Position numbers and translations under genes: made by a program
In this document: piece by piece, positions 26,715 to 36,064 of the stretch
How the letters are laid out: each line of letters starts with the position of its first letter
How positions within the stretch are numbered: the stretch's first letter is position 1
Source of the DNA: Bin80 sp964291275
Lineage (GTDB): Bacteria; Bacteroidota; Rhodothermia; Rhodothermales; Bin80
Assembly (NCBI GenBank): GCA_964291275.2
Contig: OZ219799.1
Coordinates: 310,001-374,000 of the forward strand
Length of the DNA stretch: 64,000 nt
Reading direction: 5' to 3'
The notes under the pieces: model-generated
Database searches by the model: none
Seen by the model: only the letters and a program-made list of their open reading frames with translations
What the model was told of the DNA's origin: nothing

Positions 26715-28187
26715 CTACTTCGCGGTTCGTTTTCGAGACTCCATCAATCGTTTCAGTCGAGCCAAAGTGTCTGCATAGATGGGATCATCGACCAGATTGT
26801 TGATCTCTATCGGGTCCACTTCGTAATCGTAAAGTTCGACGCCTGCATTTCCACTATTCCATTCGGTGTATCGGAATCGTTCAGTGCGAATCGAATATCC
26901 CATCACGCTCCGATCGTTTATTTCATGATGCATCCATGCGGCCCTGCTCCAGCCAACCGTAAAAGCAGTAGCTCTGCCTAGGCGGTCCGTGTCCTCCAGG
27001 ATGGGTCGCAGGCTTGACCCCTTGAGATGCTCAGGTGCCGGCAGGCCTGCTATATCCACCAATGTGGGAAACAAATCCACTAACTCAACTAGTGCCTCTG
27101 TGCTAGAGCCTTTCTGCAGCCCCTCCGGAGCAGCGACAATAAGCGGGACTCGAACGGATCCCTCGAATAAATCGCCCTTCTGCCAGAGTCCGTGATGCCC
27201 CAAATGATATCCGTGATCGGAGACGAACACAACAATGGTATTGTCGTCCAAATCCAGTCGCTCCAGCGCATCTAGGAGGCGACCCACCTGCACATCCATA
27301 AACGATACTGAAGCATAGTAGGCCTGAATGATTTCGCGACGCTTTTCCATAGTCAGTTCGCGCTGCCTCGGTCGATCGGCCAGAGCCGCAATTGGGATAT
27401 CAACTCGATCACCTGGCTGCTCGAGAACGGGATCAATCTGATCCAGCGGATACAATTCAAAGTAGGGGGCTGGAGCCACAAACGGCGTGTGCGGGCGATA
27501 GAATCCGATCGCGAGGAACAGGGGCGTGCCCGTCCGAGATGGGTGTTGCTCTTCCATGATTCGAATAGCTGCAGCCGCGCCTAACTCATCCGTATGAAAT
27601 CCATCTTCCGGATCCACACTCAGCCAGCTTAGCGTTCCGCCATACTGGTTTGGAACGAGAGTATGTATGCGGTCGTGAACCTCGCGATCGATTCCGCGCG
27701 GATTCACGGTTTCGGACCACGACGCGGGATCATCCATACCGTCCGAGCCGATTTGGCTCGGAACGCCATAGTGGAAGATCTTTCCTACGCGGGCTGTATG
27801 GTACCCGTGCTCCCTAAACCATTGGGGAAGTGTAGGAATATCCGGAATGTGTTGACGGAAGCTGTCCCGATTGGTCAGTACGCCGGTTTGTTCCGGGTAG
27901 AGTCCGGTTAGAAAGCTGGATCGACTAGGGTTGCAGACCGGATACTGACAGTATGCACGATCGAATCTCACGCCGCGAGCAGCTAAGCGGTCGACATGAG
28001 GGCTGCTTACCAGATCGTGGTCGTATGTACCGAGGTCCGTGTTTAGGTCGTCAACGGCAATGAAAAGGACATTTGGCGGATCCGATTCTTGTGTACACGA
28101 CGCAGCAAACAGCCCGAAGACAAGCATGATCGTCGGAAAAACCAAGTCGGACACGCAGCAATAGCGATGTCGTGTCTTGCGACTCAT
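26715..28187 (-). CDS. Sulfatase lipoprotein, iduronate-2-sulfatase-like
   Basis: A 490-residue type I sulfatase. An N-terminal lipoprotein signal has lipobox FAASC (Cys31). Metal-binding Asp46-Asp47 lie in FIAVDDLN, and the formylglycine-site motif CNPSR starts at Cys85; this Cys-x-Pro-Ser-Arg form requires a maturase (FGE or anSME) that is not in this window. Further hallmarks are GKIFHYG, VGLIG-like FVSDHGYHLG and HGLWQKG. The pattern NPSRSSFLTGLYPEQTGV matches iduronate-2-sulfatase/choline-sulfatase-like members. It would remove sulfate from polysaccharides at the cell surface. It is paired with the downstream deacetylase. Confidence 0.9.
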   Translation of the reverse strand: MSRKTRHRYCCVSDLVFPTIMLVFGLFAASCTQESDPPNVLFIAVDDLNTDLGTYDHDLVSSPHVDRLAARGVRFDRAYCQYPVCNPSRSSFLTGLYPEQTGVLTNRDSFRQHIPDIPTLPQWFREHGYHTARVGKIFHYGVPSQIGSDGMDDPASWSETVNPRGIDREVHDRIHTLVPNQYGGTLSWLSVDPEDGFHTDELGAAAAIRIMEEQHPSRTGTPLFLAIGFYRPHTPFVAPAPYFELYPLDQIDPVLEQPGDRVDIPIAALADRPRQRELTMEKRREIIQAYYASVSFMDVQVGRLLDALERLDLDDNTIVVFVSDHGYHLGHHGLWQKGDLFEGSVRVPLIVAAPEGLQKGSSTEALVELVDLFPTLVDIAGLPAPEHLKGSSLRPILEDTDRLGRATAFTVGWSRAAWMHHEINDRSVMGYSIRTERFRYTEWNSGNAGVELYDYEVDPIEINNLVDDPIYADTLARLKRLMESRKRTAK

Positions 28188-28507
28188 CTCCGCGACTGGA
28201 ATTTGGTCATGTTCGCGCGATTCGGTCGAGAGTTATCAGACCGCGCGTAAAGTATGCGAAGCATATCTCCAACTGGAATGAAGTAAAGATATATAACTCG
28301 TGCTTGCCAGAAAATGATTTTGGTCGTGGGATTATACGATGAATTCGGGTATTTGGGAGCAGATTTGGTCATTTTTGGTGGATTTGGTCAGGATTTAGCC
28401 TGTATTTGGGGTTCTCATCGCATAGGCGTGGTCATCGCAGGAGGATGAATGAATTTGCGAATCTGGCGGCAATTTTGGGGTAAGAGGTCTGATTTGGGCG
28501 TTTAAGC
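28188..28507 (+). repeat. Intergenic region with repeated ATTTGGTCA motifs
   Basis: Between the sulfatase start and the transposase the motif GATTTGGTCA occurs exactly at 28362-28371 and 28381-28390 (19-base spacing). Near-copies lie at about 28200-28210 and 28315-28325. These could be transposase-binding repeats at the left end of the insertion element or an operator. No clear terminal inverted repeat could be matched to the right side. Confidence 0.4.
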
Positions 28508-29959
28508 GTGTACATTCGCCCCTTTGTTGCCATGCGTGTAGTACTGGAAGCCCAACGCGCGTTTGGGCAGGTTCCGATTGAAGAGATTGAGCTTGCCCCC
28601 CGAAGCCGGGATGACATTCCGGCGGTATTGCGTGGTTTGCGTTCGATATACAAGAATGCAAAGACGCGAGCGAAGATTTTCGAGCTTTTGGAAGGGGGTG
28701 TGGCTTCGGGAGTCAGTCACAAATTGGGGCGCCGGGGGATGGATCTGTGGAGGATTTTCGTTCTGGGGATGCTGAAGCAGGCCCTGAATTGCGATTATGA
28801 TCGACTGACGCATATGGCGAACAACGACAAGCTCCTGCGCCAGATGCTTGGGCATGGTGGTTGGCGCGAGGGATCGGAACCGGAATACCATGTACAGACG
28901 ATTCTGGACAATGTGAGTTTGTTATCGGAGGAGTTACTGGGCAAGATCAACAAGGTTGTGGTGGAACATGGGCACGCAGAACTTACGAAGAAGGCCCAGG
29001 AGGAAGGGTTACGTTGCAGGGTAGATTCAGCGGTGACGAAGACGCATGTTCATTGGCCTACGGATGTGAATCTGCTAAGGGATGCGGTGGGTTGTTTGCT
29101 TCGGGAGTCGGCACGTATGAGCCGTTCGCACGGCCTGCCGGGCTGGCGCAAGGCGTCGGATTGGGAAAAGCGGCTTGATCGTTTGTTTCAAGGGGTACGC
29201 AGGTCACGGGGCTGGCGTCGTCGTGATCGGGTGCGCAAATACCTGTGCCACTGCAGAAAGCTGGTGAAGAAGGCGTTGGCTTCGCAGCGGAGGTTGGGGG
29301 CAGATTGCAGTGATAAGGGGCTACATTACCTGGAATGCAGCTTGAAACTGATCGATCAGGTGGATCGGCGGTTGCTCAGGGGCGAAAAGATTCCGCATTC
29401 GGAGAAGATTTTCTCGGCTCACGCGCCGCATACGCGTTGGATCAGCAAAGGTAAGGCGGGGGTACAGGCGGAGTTGGGACTCCCGGTCTGCGTCTTGGAG
29501 GACCAGCATCGGTACATTCTTTACTACCAGGTGCTCTACGAGGGGGTAGATTCGTCAATGATCGTGGATTTTTTACGGGAGGCCAAGACACTGTACCCGT
29601 CCCTGACTTCGTGCAGCATGGATACGGGGTATTCATCGGAACACAACCGGCGCGCATTGGAGCAAATTCTGGAACTGGTGATTATGCCGAAGCGGGGTCG
29701 TTTAAGTCATGCGGACAAGGAGCGCGCATCCGCTCCGGACTTTGTGGAGGGTCGTCGTCAGCATCCGGCGGTAGAATCCGCGATCAACAATTTGAACCAG
29801 CGCGGACTGGACTTGGTGCGTACGCATGGTAAGGAGGGATTTGGTCGCACGGTGGCGCTCTCTGTGGTCGCGGCCAACATGCATCGTCTTGGCTTGCAGT
29901 TGAAGCGGAAAGAGGAGCGGTTAAAGCGCTGGCATCAGGCCCGAAAACGAGCGGCGTAG
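28508..29959 (+). CDS. ISNCY-type transposase
   Basis: A 483-residue transposase. It resembles the unclassified (ISNCY) group, with an N-terminal helical region, then RVDSAVTKTHVHWPTDVNLL (the D-containing first catalytic segment), a middle D-segment in SCSMDTGYSSEHN, and a C-terminal ARVT-free region with NLNQRGLDLVRTHG. The frame is intact. The start could be GTG 28508 or ATG 28532. Flanking DNA was searched by eye for inverted ends and a target duplication without success, so the element boundaries are unknown. Confidence 0.75.
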   Translation: MYIRPFVAMRVVLEAQRAFGQVPIEEIELAPRSRDDIPAVLRGLRSIYKNAKTRAKIFELLEGGVASGVSHKLGRRGMDLWRIFVLGMLKQALNCDYDRLTHMANNDKLLRQMLGHGGWREGSEPEYHVQTILDNVSLLSEELLGKINKVVVEHGHAELTKKAQEEGLRCRVDSAVTKTHVHWPTDVNLLRDAVGCLLRESARMSRSHGLPGWRKASDWEKRLDRLFQGVRRSRGWRRRDRVRKYLCHCRKLVKKALASQRRLGADCSDKGLHYLECSLKLIDQVDRRLLRGEKIPHSEKIFSAHAPHTRWISKGKAGVQAELGLPVCVLEDQHRYILYYQVLYEGVDSSMIVDFLREAKTLYPSLTSCSMDTGYSSEHNRRALEQILELVIMPKRGRLSHADKERASAPDFVEGRRQHPAVESAINNLNQRGLDLVRTHGKEGFGRTVALSVVAANMHRLGLQLKRKEERLKRWHQARKRAA

Positions 29960-30073
29960 CGCCGCTGTAATCCTACCGAAAGAATTTGGACAGGCTCCGC
30001 CATAAGCCGGAAAGGCAGACATACGTCGGGTTGGCACGCATGGTCGCGTCCCAGCTGCATCGGAGAGCAAAAA

Positions 30074-30783
30074 ATGTCTTCCAGTGACCATTCAGCAAGC
30101 CGAAAGGCACCTGATTCCCCCGAAACTCCACCAACGACGCCACAATTATGGGCCCAGATTGTTATGAGTATAGCAAGAATCGCAAAAATGACCTATTCTC
30201 TGACAAGCACTAACTCCCAAAAACATTCAGCAAAATCAGGACTCAGCTTCATCCATGGATTCCACGCTGCAGACCGAAAAGAGAGAATGTGTCCATTGTC
30301 CCCCCACTTTATCGCCAACACAGACACGGATGGAGAAACGTGGAGTACCGATATCAAATTGGAATTCCCGAAGGATACTCTGATTCTTGGTAGTCCAGGA
30401 AGTTCATTTGCCATCGGAGATAACATTTATGTTTCAGATCGCCAATCTGAGGCTATTTGCGCGGTGGGATCTGATGGCTCTGATGCGGCAGTTAGTAGGC
30501 GCGGAAAGCCCCAAGAAAGTTCACATGTTTGACTGAGGCTCATTACAACAGTTCTTATGTGTTTGCCCCGGATCAAGGCGGTGTCCAAGTATTCACGGAG
30601 GATTTCACCTATGTTATCTCAATCCCCCATTTGAGGAGGATACGGGGGATAGCGGCCTCTGCAGATTACATGCTTGTGCCCCGTCCCCAAAGCAGTAACT
30701 GGCTAGTTTGCACTCGTAGTACTTCACCTCCCTATGCCTGGATCGAGTCTACGAAACCACTCTCTGTTTTAGGCCCCAGCTGA
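30074..30783 (+). pseudogene. Degraded beta-propeller protein remnant
   Basis: Two successive forward frames (30074-30532 and 30529-30783) contain readable blade-like segments: SSFAIGDNIYVSDRQ in the first and SSYVFAPDQGGVQVF in the second. A third frame around 30480-30530 gives LMRQLVGAESPKKVHMF, which bridges them. The pieces resemble the six-bladed propeller lipoproteins encoded just to the right on the other strand. There is no signal peptide. It is a remnant with several indels. Confidence 0.4.
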
Positions 30784-30803
30784 TCATGGCGTGGTGAATT
30801 AGA

Positions 30804-31864
30804 TTATTCACCGGGTGAATGCGGACTGTCAGTAGAGGGTAAGCGATAGATCGCAATTGCATTTTCTCGAAGCGCATAAAGCATACCTCTCCCAATTGCC
30901 ATGCCACTGGACATGCTGTGTTTTTCTCCGGGAAGTTCAAAAGAATACTCGTACGAACCATCCGAGGCTCTATATACATCAATTATCACTGTTCCCTTGA
31001 TGTCCGACAGAATCCAAGCATCTATATAGAGGTGTCCATCGTAATGACCTATTGAACTCTTAAGCATCGGCATATGAAATAATGAGTTTCGCCCCTTCTC
31101 TTCAATAACAGATGCAGGAGCCTGCCCAATCGTCTCTCGTGCATAGATGATGTTTCCCTCCTCGTTGTAGCGTACAATAAATTCAAATCTTCCGGGGCTA
31201 TAGAGAAGATCGTTATCAACAATCTCAATTTCTCCCGCCGCAGTTGTTAAATCCAATTCCGTAGCACCGAGGCGGGCAACTAGTTCGTCGTTGTCATAAA
31301 GGTGAAACTGCCCCTCCTGTAGGCGCAACCTATTTCCTCTGGGATACACATAGTATCGACCATCCGAGAGATGCTCCATTCTGTACACTTTATAGTCAAG
31401 CGAAATACTTCTCAGCCATTGCCCGGTCTCTTCGAAAATAATCAGCTTTTTTTCTTCAGCTACCCAAACATCGCCTTCTGGACTCAGCGACAGGGCTATA
31501 GGAGGCAGCCCGTGCTCGCCCAAAGCTTGCTCCCTTCCATCTCCATAAATTTGAACCAGCTCCCCGTCAGCGTCAATTTCTTAACTCGAGAATCCTCGTA
31601 ATCAATGGTGAATAAATTGCCATGCTCATCATCAAATGCCTCCCGCGGACGCTGCACACCTGCATCGGCGTCCAGAACATTGACCGGTTCCATCTCCAAA
31701 TCCTTCCATATGCGAGCCTTCACCTTCTGAGATTGAATCACGAAGGGAAAACCCTCTACTTCAAAGGTGTCCGTCTTGGAATTGCATCCAATAAGCAGAA
31801 CTATCAGACTCAAAGCGAGGAGGAATGCAGTAACCGAAATTGAGTTGACTGTGACTTTACCCAT
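30804..31864 (-). pseudogene. Six-bladed beta-propeller lipoprotein, single frameshift
   Basis: The first frame starts at ATG 31864 (MGKVTVNSIS), has a lipoprotein signal (LLIGC) and about 115 residues, and stops at 31496. The second frame (to 30804) carries the rest: ALSLSPEGDVWVAEEKKLIIF, then YRMEHLSDGRYYVYP and RASDGSYEYSFELPG. A missing T in the TTT run at about 31522-31524 would fuse them (GSKLLGEHGLPPI). The joined length of about 352 residues fits the BF3164-like surface lipoprotein family. It is the last gene of a left-pointing trio with another propeller lipoprotein and an NVEALA-like peptide. Confidence 0.65.
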
Positions 31865-31947
31865 TGTCATCAAGTTGAACGGCGTGGTCCCACCCAGCAC
31901 ACGTACAGGAAGATTCAGTTCAACAATCAACTAACTACTGCGGCCGC

Positions 31948-32970
31948 CTACTCACTGCTATTCTTGAGCTCTATGGGGGTGAAGACAAATGCCCGGGGCA
32001 GATCATCTACGGCCACCAACTCATAGAACTCTCCTCCTTCCTCCAAATGCAGGTCCCCGGAAACTTCCTCCCTCGCTAAAAGCTCACCCGAGTAAGCGTA
32101 ACGAGAACGCATCCAACTGCCTTCATTTAGCGACCCTACAACGAAATGATCGTCAAACAGAAATATGTCCATCTCTAATTCAATCTCTCCCACTACTTCA
32201 GATATTGCCGCTATATCTTGGGAATTAGACATGTTGCTTATATCGGGAGAGTCGTGTACAAGATCAAAATGGGACACCTGATCTTCGAGAATGTTGTAAG
32301 CCCAAACCTTATGTGTCAATGGCAGAAGAAAGTATATAACACCATCCTTCTCCTTGATTTGCGCCAATCGGACAGTCCTTATAGGGGTCAGCAAAAGATC
32401 CACCCCAAGATCCGATTTTCGCAAATTCAGGGGCATAAAATTGCCCTGGGTATCCATCTTGTACAACAATACGGCTTCGGGATCGGTAGCAGCATTGACA
32501 CTGTTCCTTGTGAAATAGAATGATGCCCCTACCCGGATGAATGCGGAAAACTTAATGAGCTCTTGAGAGATGAACTCACTCAGACACTCACCGCTTCTAA
32601 TTGAGTATCCCAATAACCTCCCTTGCAAACGATTCAGCACAAAGACTGTATCGCCTACGACCGAAAAAGAGGTGACGCCTTGAAACTCACATGCACCTTC
32701 CCCCGAAGACCCCACACTACTTACTCGACGATCAGAAACAAGGAGGAAAATTCCCCTCCGCCTGTCAACAATCAACGCCGAGTCGGCCCCTAGCGACCTG
32801 TAGGCCCTGATATCAGAAATAGGTGGAGTCCCGTCATCAAAAATATATCTCTCGGGAGAATTCGATGGCGCCACGTCAGTCTTTGTGTCAGTAGTTGTGG
32901 ATGCATTCTGGCCGCATGCCACCGTTAGCAACAAAAACGACACTACGATCACATAGGAAAAAAACCGCAT
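31948..32970 (-). CDS. Six-bladed beta-propeller lipoprotein
   Basis: A 340-residue surface or periplasmic lipoprotein. The start at ATG 32970 gives a compact signal MRFFSYVIVVSFLLLTVAC with lipobox VAC; the longer frame upstream adds no recognisable sequence. The mature part shows repeated blade patterns such as ADSALIVDRRRGIFLLV and VGDTVFVLNRLQGRLLGYS. These proteins are common next to NVEALA-type peptides in Bacteroidota; the biochemical role is unknown, with peptide or ligand binding suspected. It lies about 200 bases downstream of the small peptide gene and 83 bases upstream of a frameshifted paralogue. Confidence 0.75.
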   Translation of the reverse strand: MRFFSYVIVVSFLLLTVACGQNASTTTDTKTDVAPSNSPERYIFDDGTPPISDIRAYRSLGADSALIVDRRRGIFLLVSDRRVSSVGSSGEGACEFQGVTSFSVVGDTVFVLNRLQGRLLGYSIRSGECLSEFISQELIKFSAFIRVGASFYFTRNSVNAATDPEAVLLYKMDTQGNFMPLNLRKSDLGVDLLLTPIRTVRLAQIKEKDGVIYFLLPLTHKVWAYNILEDQVSHFDLVHDSPDISNMSNSQDIAAISEVVGEIELEMDIFLFDDHFVVGSLNEGSWMRSRYAYSGELLAREEVSGDLHLEEGGEFYELVAVDDLPRAFVFTPIELKNSSE

Positions 32971-33167
32971 CCGAGTATTTTCATCACTCCTGAAACCAGA
33001 ATAAATGACTTGCAACATTTGCAATTTGAGTAATTTGACCCGGTTTAGACAACAAGGCAACCCCCCTCAGACAAGAAACCGAACCCCATCTGAACACCCC
33101 CTGCTGATACAATAGATTAAGAATACTCCTTGCACCTTTTACAGACGACTAGATCTAAGATGCGAAA

Positions 33168-33422
33168 TTACTCATCGTCATCGACCTCGCAGTCGCACCC
33201 ACAGATATCTTTGACGCTGCTTTCAGGGTCATAGTAGGGCCGCTAGGTGGTTTCACCCGTCTTTCTGTCGTATACAATACAAATACCGCAGGTATCTGGC
33301 CGCCCGGCAGCAGCTTCAACAGACGAAGTCATCTGGACCTGCATCTGCTGAGTGCCATTTGAACTCAAAGACAAGATCATCACAAACCCCAACAACACAA
33401 AAAATACTTTTACGAACCGCAT
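33168..33422 (-). pseudogene. NVEALA-like secreted peptide gene with in-frame amber codon
   Basis: The reverse strand starts at ATG 33422 after a good ribosome-binding site (TTAGAGG). It encodes a hydrophobic signal (MRFVKVFFVLLGFVMILSL) and then SVEAAAG, close to the NVEALA cleavage motif, followed by a cysteine pair (DTCGICIVYD). TAG at 33243-33245 stops it after 59 residues. The same frame continues for 24 more codons (RPYYDPESSVKD, CGCDCEVDDDE) to TAA at 33168. The full 83-codon frame with a CxxC near the start and CGCDC near the end looks like an intact bacteriocin- or pheromone-like precursor with one nonsense codon. The beta-propeller lipoproteins downstream are the usual genomic companions. 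Confidence 0.55.
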
Positions 33423-33635
33423 GGAAAACCTCTAATTTTCGTTGAACAGGAAAATCAAGACTGAAACAACCCGGACCGAGTCTCACCACTTCTAAATGCC
33501 TCGGTCCAAGCGGGCCAGATATACAACATCTGCCGCAAAAGATACGCGTTAACTCAGTAAATATAATGGCGGCATTTCAGCTGCTGATTGAACCTCCCCC
33601 TTCCCGACGCTCCTAAGATAAAATATTTCCAACTC

Positions 33636-34129
33636 TGTGTATGGGGTGTGTTTAGAATCTCCCATCTTCCCCTCGAATGAAGGCCTTAGCTCCGGCAGCT
33701 CCGTAGATCTCCCCTTGTTCTCGGCGTTCATCACTACTATGCCCTCATCTGATTCCTCTATCTCGTTCATCGTAGGCTTCATCGTCCTCCGTCTTCCCCA
33801 CGCAGTCCCAATGGTCTCAGGACAAGATAGAGCCCCCTCGGTCTCAGTAAAGTACGCGCATGAGTCCCTGGATTCTTAGACACCGTGGACCCGTAATCCC
33901 ACTCACCATGGCGATGAATTACGTGTTGCTTTTGATCAGTATGAGAATCTCGGCAACCCAAATAATGTCCCTTTCAGTGCTCAATAGGCCCGGCCACCTG
34001 TGCCGCTGTCAACGCTTCACATCTGCCCTCGCGAACAGATGTGCATGACTCGCAGAAATATGTGCTCGGTTTAAGCTTCATTATTGCAGTACTTTCACCT
34101 GCTACATTTTGCCGGTCAGCCTGACACAC
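33636..34129 (-). mobile_element. Truncated group II intron relic (5' end and start of its RT gene)
   Basis: Read on the reverse strand, the segment begins with GTGTGTCAGGC at 34129, matching the GTGCGCCAGGC start of the intact-type intron at 55339. It keeps about 340 bases of related ribozyme sequence. It then encodes the start of the same reverse transcriptase (SDEGIVVMNAENKG versus SDEGIVAVRPANKG in the 47-48 kb copy). After about 45 codons similarity ends, and no domain V is found to the left. It is a dead 5' fragment of an intron related to the large one that splits the LRR gene. Confidence 0.65.
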
Positions 34130-34642
34130 CATTATTTGACTCTTCAACAGACCGGCCGGATAAGTTATTTTTCGCTGACCCTTAATGGCAGCAGGCCGAG
34201 TCCGAACTCGTACTACGGTGGCAAACACCAGCAGAATCAATACAGACGATTCTGAGGCTCTATGAGCGATACTGAAATGTGGTAATAGACGGCCCTGTAT
34301 CTTTTATGAGATACAGGGAGAATTTACAGTCCCCAGCGGAGATTGTTTGGGGTTTTGCTTTGATTCCGTGAACTAAATGCCCGCAAAGGCTTGAAGCCCA
34401 GAAGTTTGAACGCCCTCTGTTTCGTATGATTGATCGTGCCCATCATGATCACTTCGTCTGAGGTGTCTGTGCTGATTTTTGAAGCCACAATCAGTCGACA
34501 CAATCCCCAAGTTCTCGTATCAACCCGCAAGCGCGTAACCTATTCGCCCTCCTCGTTCCGTTTGGTGCGGGCTTTCTTTTTTGCCTAACCTGAATTTCCA
34601 ATAATCAGCCTACGACGTTGTAGCGCACAGCCCACGCCAAGG
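34130..34642. other. Intergenic stretch with one hairpin
   Basis: No gene is recognised. CCCTGTATCT (34293-34302) and its exact complement (34309-34318) form a 10-bp hairpin with a 6-base loop, possibly a transcription stop. A 68-codon reverse ORF (34324-34530) has no recognisable features. Confidence 0.4.
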
Positions 34643-35059
34643 TCAGTAATAGCGTTCCAGGCGTTCGCGGCTCTCAGGGTTATATTGCTTACGTATCCAG
34701 TACGTTTTCGCGTCGGGATCAAGTTTGCGGCGTAGCGGATCTCTGCCGAAAAGCCGCATGAACAAGCCAGTAGGAATAAACAGCAGCACGAAGATCAGGG
34801 TTAGCAGGACACGGGTCATTATGAACCCAAGAAGTACCGCCAGTGCAATCCATGGTTTATACAATAGCCTCAGAATTGCTGGGGCTACGAGTCCGGCTAT
34901 TAAGAACGATACCCCAATACTAGATACCACAATTACTCCCGGAGCAGTGCGCCAGTAAAGCACGCCTGCAATGACGAGAAGCGCGATCCCCAGTGTGATG
35001 CCAAAGGAGCGCAGTTGACGCCGGTTTGGACTAAGTGAGTGCAGCTCTTCGCGCAGCAT
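34643..35059 (-). CDS. SxtJ-like small membrane protein
   Basis: A 138-residue protein with about four hydrophobic segments. It ends with the pattern PTGLFMRLFGRDPLRRKLDP and a Tyr/Arg-rich cytoplasmic tail (YWIRKQYNPESRERLERYY, split here by spacing), as seen in the SxtJ family found in many exopolysaccharide and exosortase regions. Function is unknown. Its start overlaps the end of the amidotransferase-like gene by about 29 bases, so it is the last gene of the dnaE-led operon. Confidence 0.65.
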   Translation of the reverse strand: MLREELHSLSPNRRQLRSFGITLGIALLVIAGVLYWRTAPGVIVVSSIGVSFLIAGLVAPAILRLLYKPWIALAVLLGFIMTRVLLTLIFVLLFIPTGLFMRLFGRDPLRRKLDPDAKTYWIRKQYNPESRERLERYY

Positions 35060-35741
35060 CCCGATACTCTGTGGCCTGTCGTGTGAGATTGCGAAATAAA
35101 GATCTTAGCCTCATCCGCTCTGGATGAAACTGTACGCCAATATGAATGCCATCCGTACGTTCTATTGCTTCGATGATACCATCAGTGCTTCTGGCGCTCA
35201 CGATGTAGTTGGTTCCAGCGTCAAGCACGGCCTGGAAATGCCGCGAGTTCACCGTGATGAGATCAGATTCCCAAATGCGCGCCAAGTGGCTTCCCGGTAC
35301 TATAGCTACAGGATGGCTCTGTGCTCCACGTTTCTCGCTATGCACAGAGGCGCCTTCTACTTGCTTTTCTACGTCAGCATACAACGATCCACCGGCCCGG
35401 ACGCAAAGCAATTGCATTCCGTAACAAATACCGAGAATCGGCAGATTTCGTTCGACCGCGGTATTCAGTATCAGGTTGTCTGATTCCCATCGTCCTGGAT
35501 TCACGGCTTGCAGCTGAGCGGGCATACTCCCCACTGTCCTTGCAGTAATGCCCGGTCCTCCTGGAATGATCAGCCCATGTATATGATCGCACAACTGCGC
35601 CGCTTCTTCAATTGTACTGACAAGCGGCATAAGCACTGATTGTCCGCCGGCATCTTTGACCGCACTCACATAAGCGTGGTCAAGCCGGTACTTCCCATCC
35701 TCAAAGGAGGTTGTTATGCCTATTAGTGGTCTCACGGGCAT
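35031..35741 (-). CDS. Class I glutamine-amidotransferase-like hydrolase (peptidase C26, PuuD type)
   Basis: A 236-residue cytoplasmic hydrolase. The nucleophile Cys106 is in GICYGMQ, and the catalytic His206 and Glu208 are in VQFHPE. An N-terminal PLIGITTS segment and HGLIIPGGPG are typical of gamma-glutamyl-gamma-aminobutyrate hydrolases (PuuD). It probably hydrolyses a gamma-glutamyl compound; the substrate is not determinable here. It overlaps both neighbours slightly, consistent with a single operon transcript. Confidence 0.85.
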   Translation of the reverse strand: MPVRPLIGITTSFEDGKYRLDHAYVSAVKDAGGQSVLMPLVSTIEEAAQLCDHIHGLIIPGGPGITARTVGSMPAQLQAVNPGRWESDNLILNTAVERNLPILGICYGMQLLCVRAGGSLYADVEKQVEGASVHSEKRGAQSHPVAIVPGSHLARIWESDLITVNSRHFQAVLDAGTNYIVSARSTDGIIEAIERTDGIHIGVQFHPERMRLRSLFRNLTRQATEYRDAARRAALT

Positions 35742-36064
35742 TTGATGTCGCGCAGAGTAATGCGGTTGGAGTGATGCCTGTTGCCTCCTTTGCGCAGGGC
35801 AACAAGCATGTGGCCTTCAGATCTGTACGTGCTGCTTACATGCAGAGACAACCGTCCGCTGTCGATCAGTTCGATTAATGCAGACTTGATGGTGTGTCTG
35901 TTGGAGCCTGTTGTAGACTTTCCGTGAATAATTCGCACCGAATCTCTGCCACGACGGGCAGACTCAGTAATCAGTGCACGACTCAAACGCAATGCCTCCT
36001 CAACAGAACATCCGTGCAAATCCAGCTCCGGGCGAACATTGTCGTCCGTAAGGCGCGGTTTCAT
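35732..36064 (-). CDS. Smr-domain protein
   Basis: A 110-residue protein consisting almost entirely of a small MutS-related (Smr) domain. ELDLHGCSVEEAL carries the LDxHG motif, and VRIIHGKSTTG carries the HGxG-type motif (here HGKST). Smr domains nick DNA or cleave RNA, and recent family members act in ribosome rescue and mRNA cleavage. It starts in a four-base overlap with the arsC stop and overlaps the next gene by ten bases. Confidence 0.8.
   Translation of the reverse strand: MKPRLTDDNVRPELDLHGCSVEEALRLSRALITESARRGRDSVRIIHGKSTTGSNRHTIKSALIELIDSGRLSLHVSSTYRSEGHMLVALRKGGNRHHSNRITLRDIKCP

Noticed and set aside
28300..30075. Defined ends for the ISNCY element
   Set aside because: No convincing inverted repeats or target duplication could be matched by eye.
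34324..34530. 68-codon reverse ORF
   Set aside because: No signal, domain or ribosome-binding site; composition looks non-coding.
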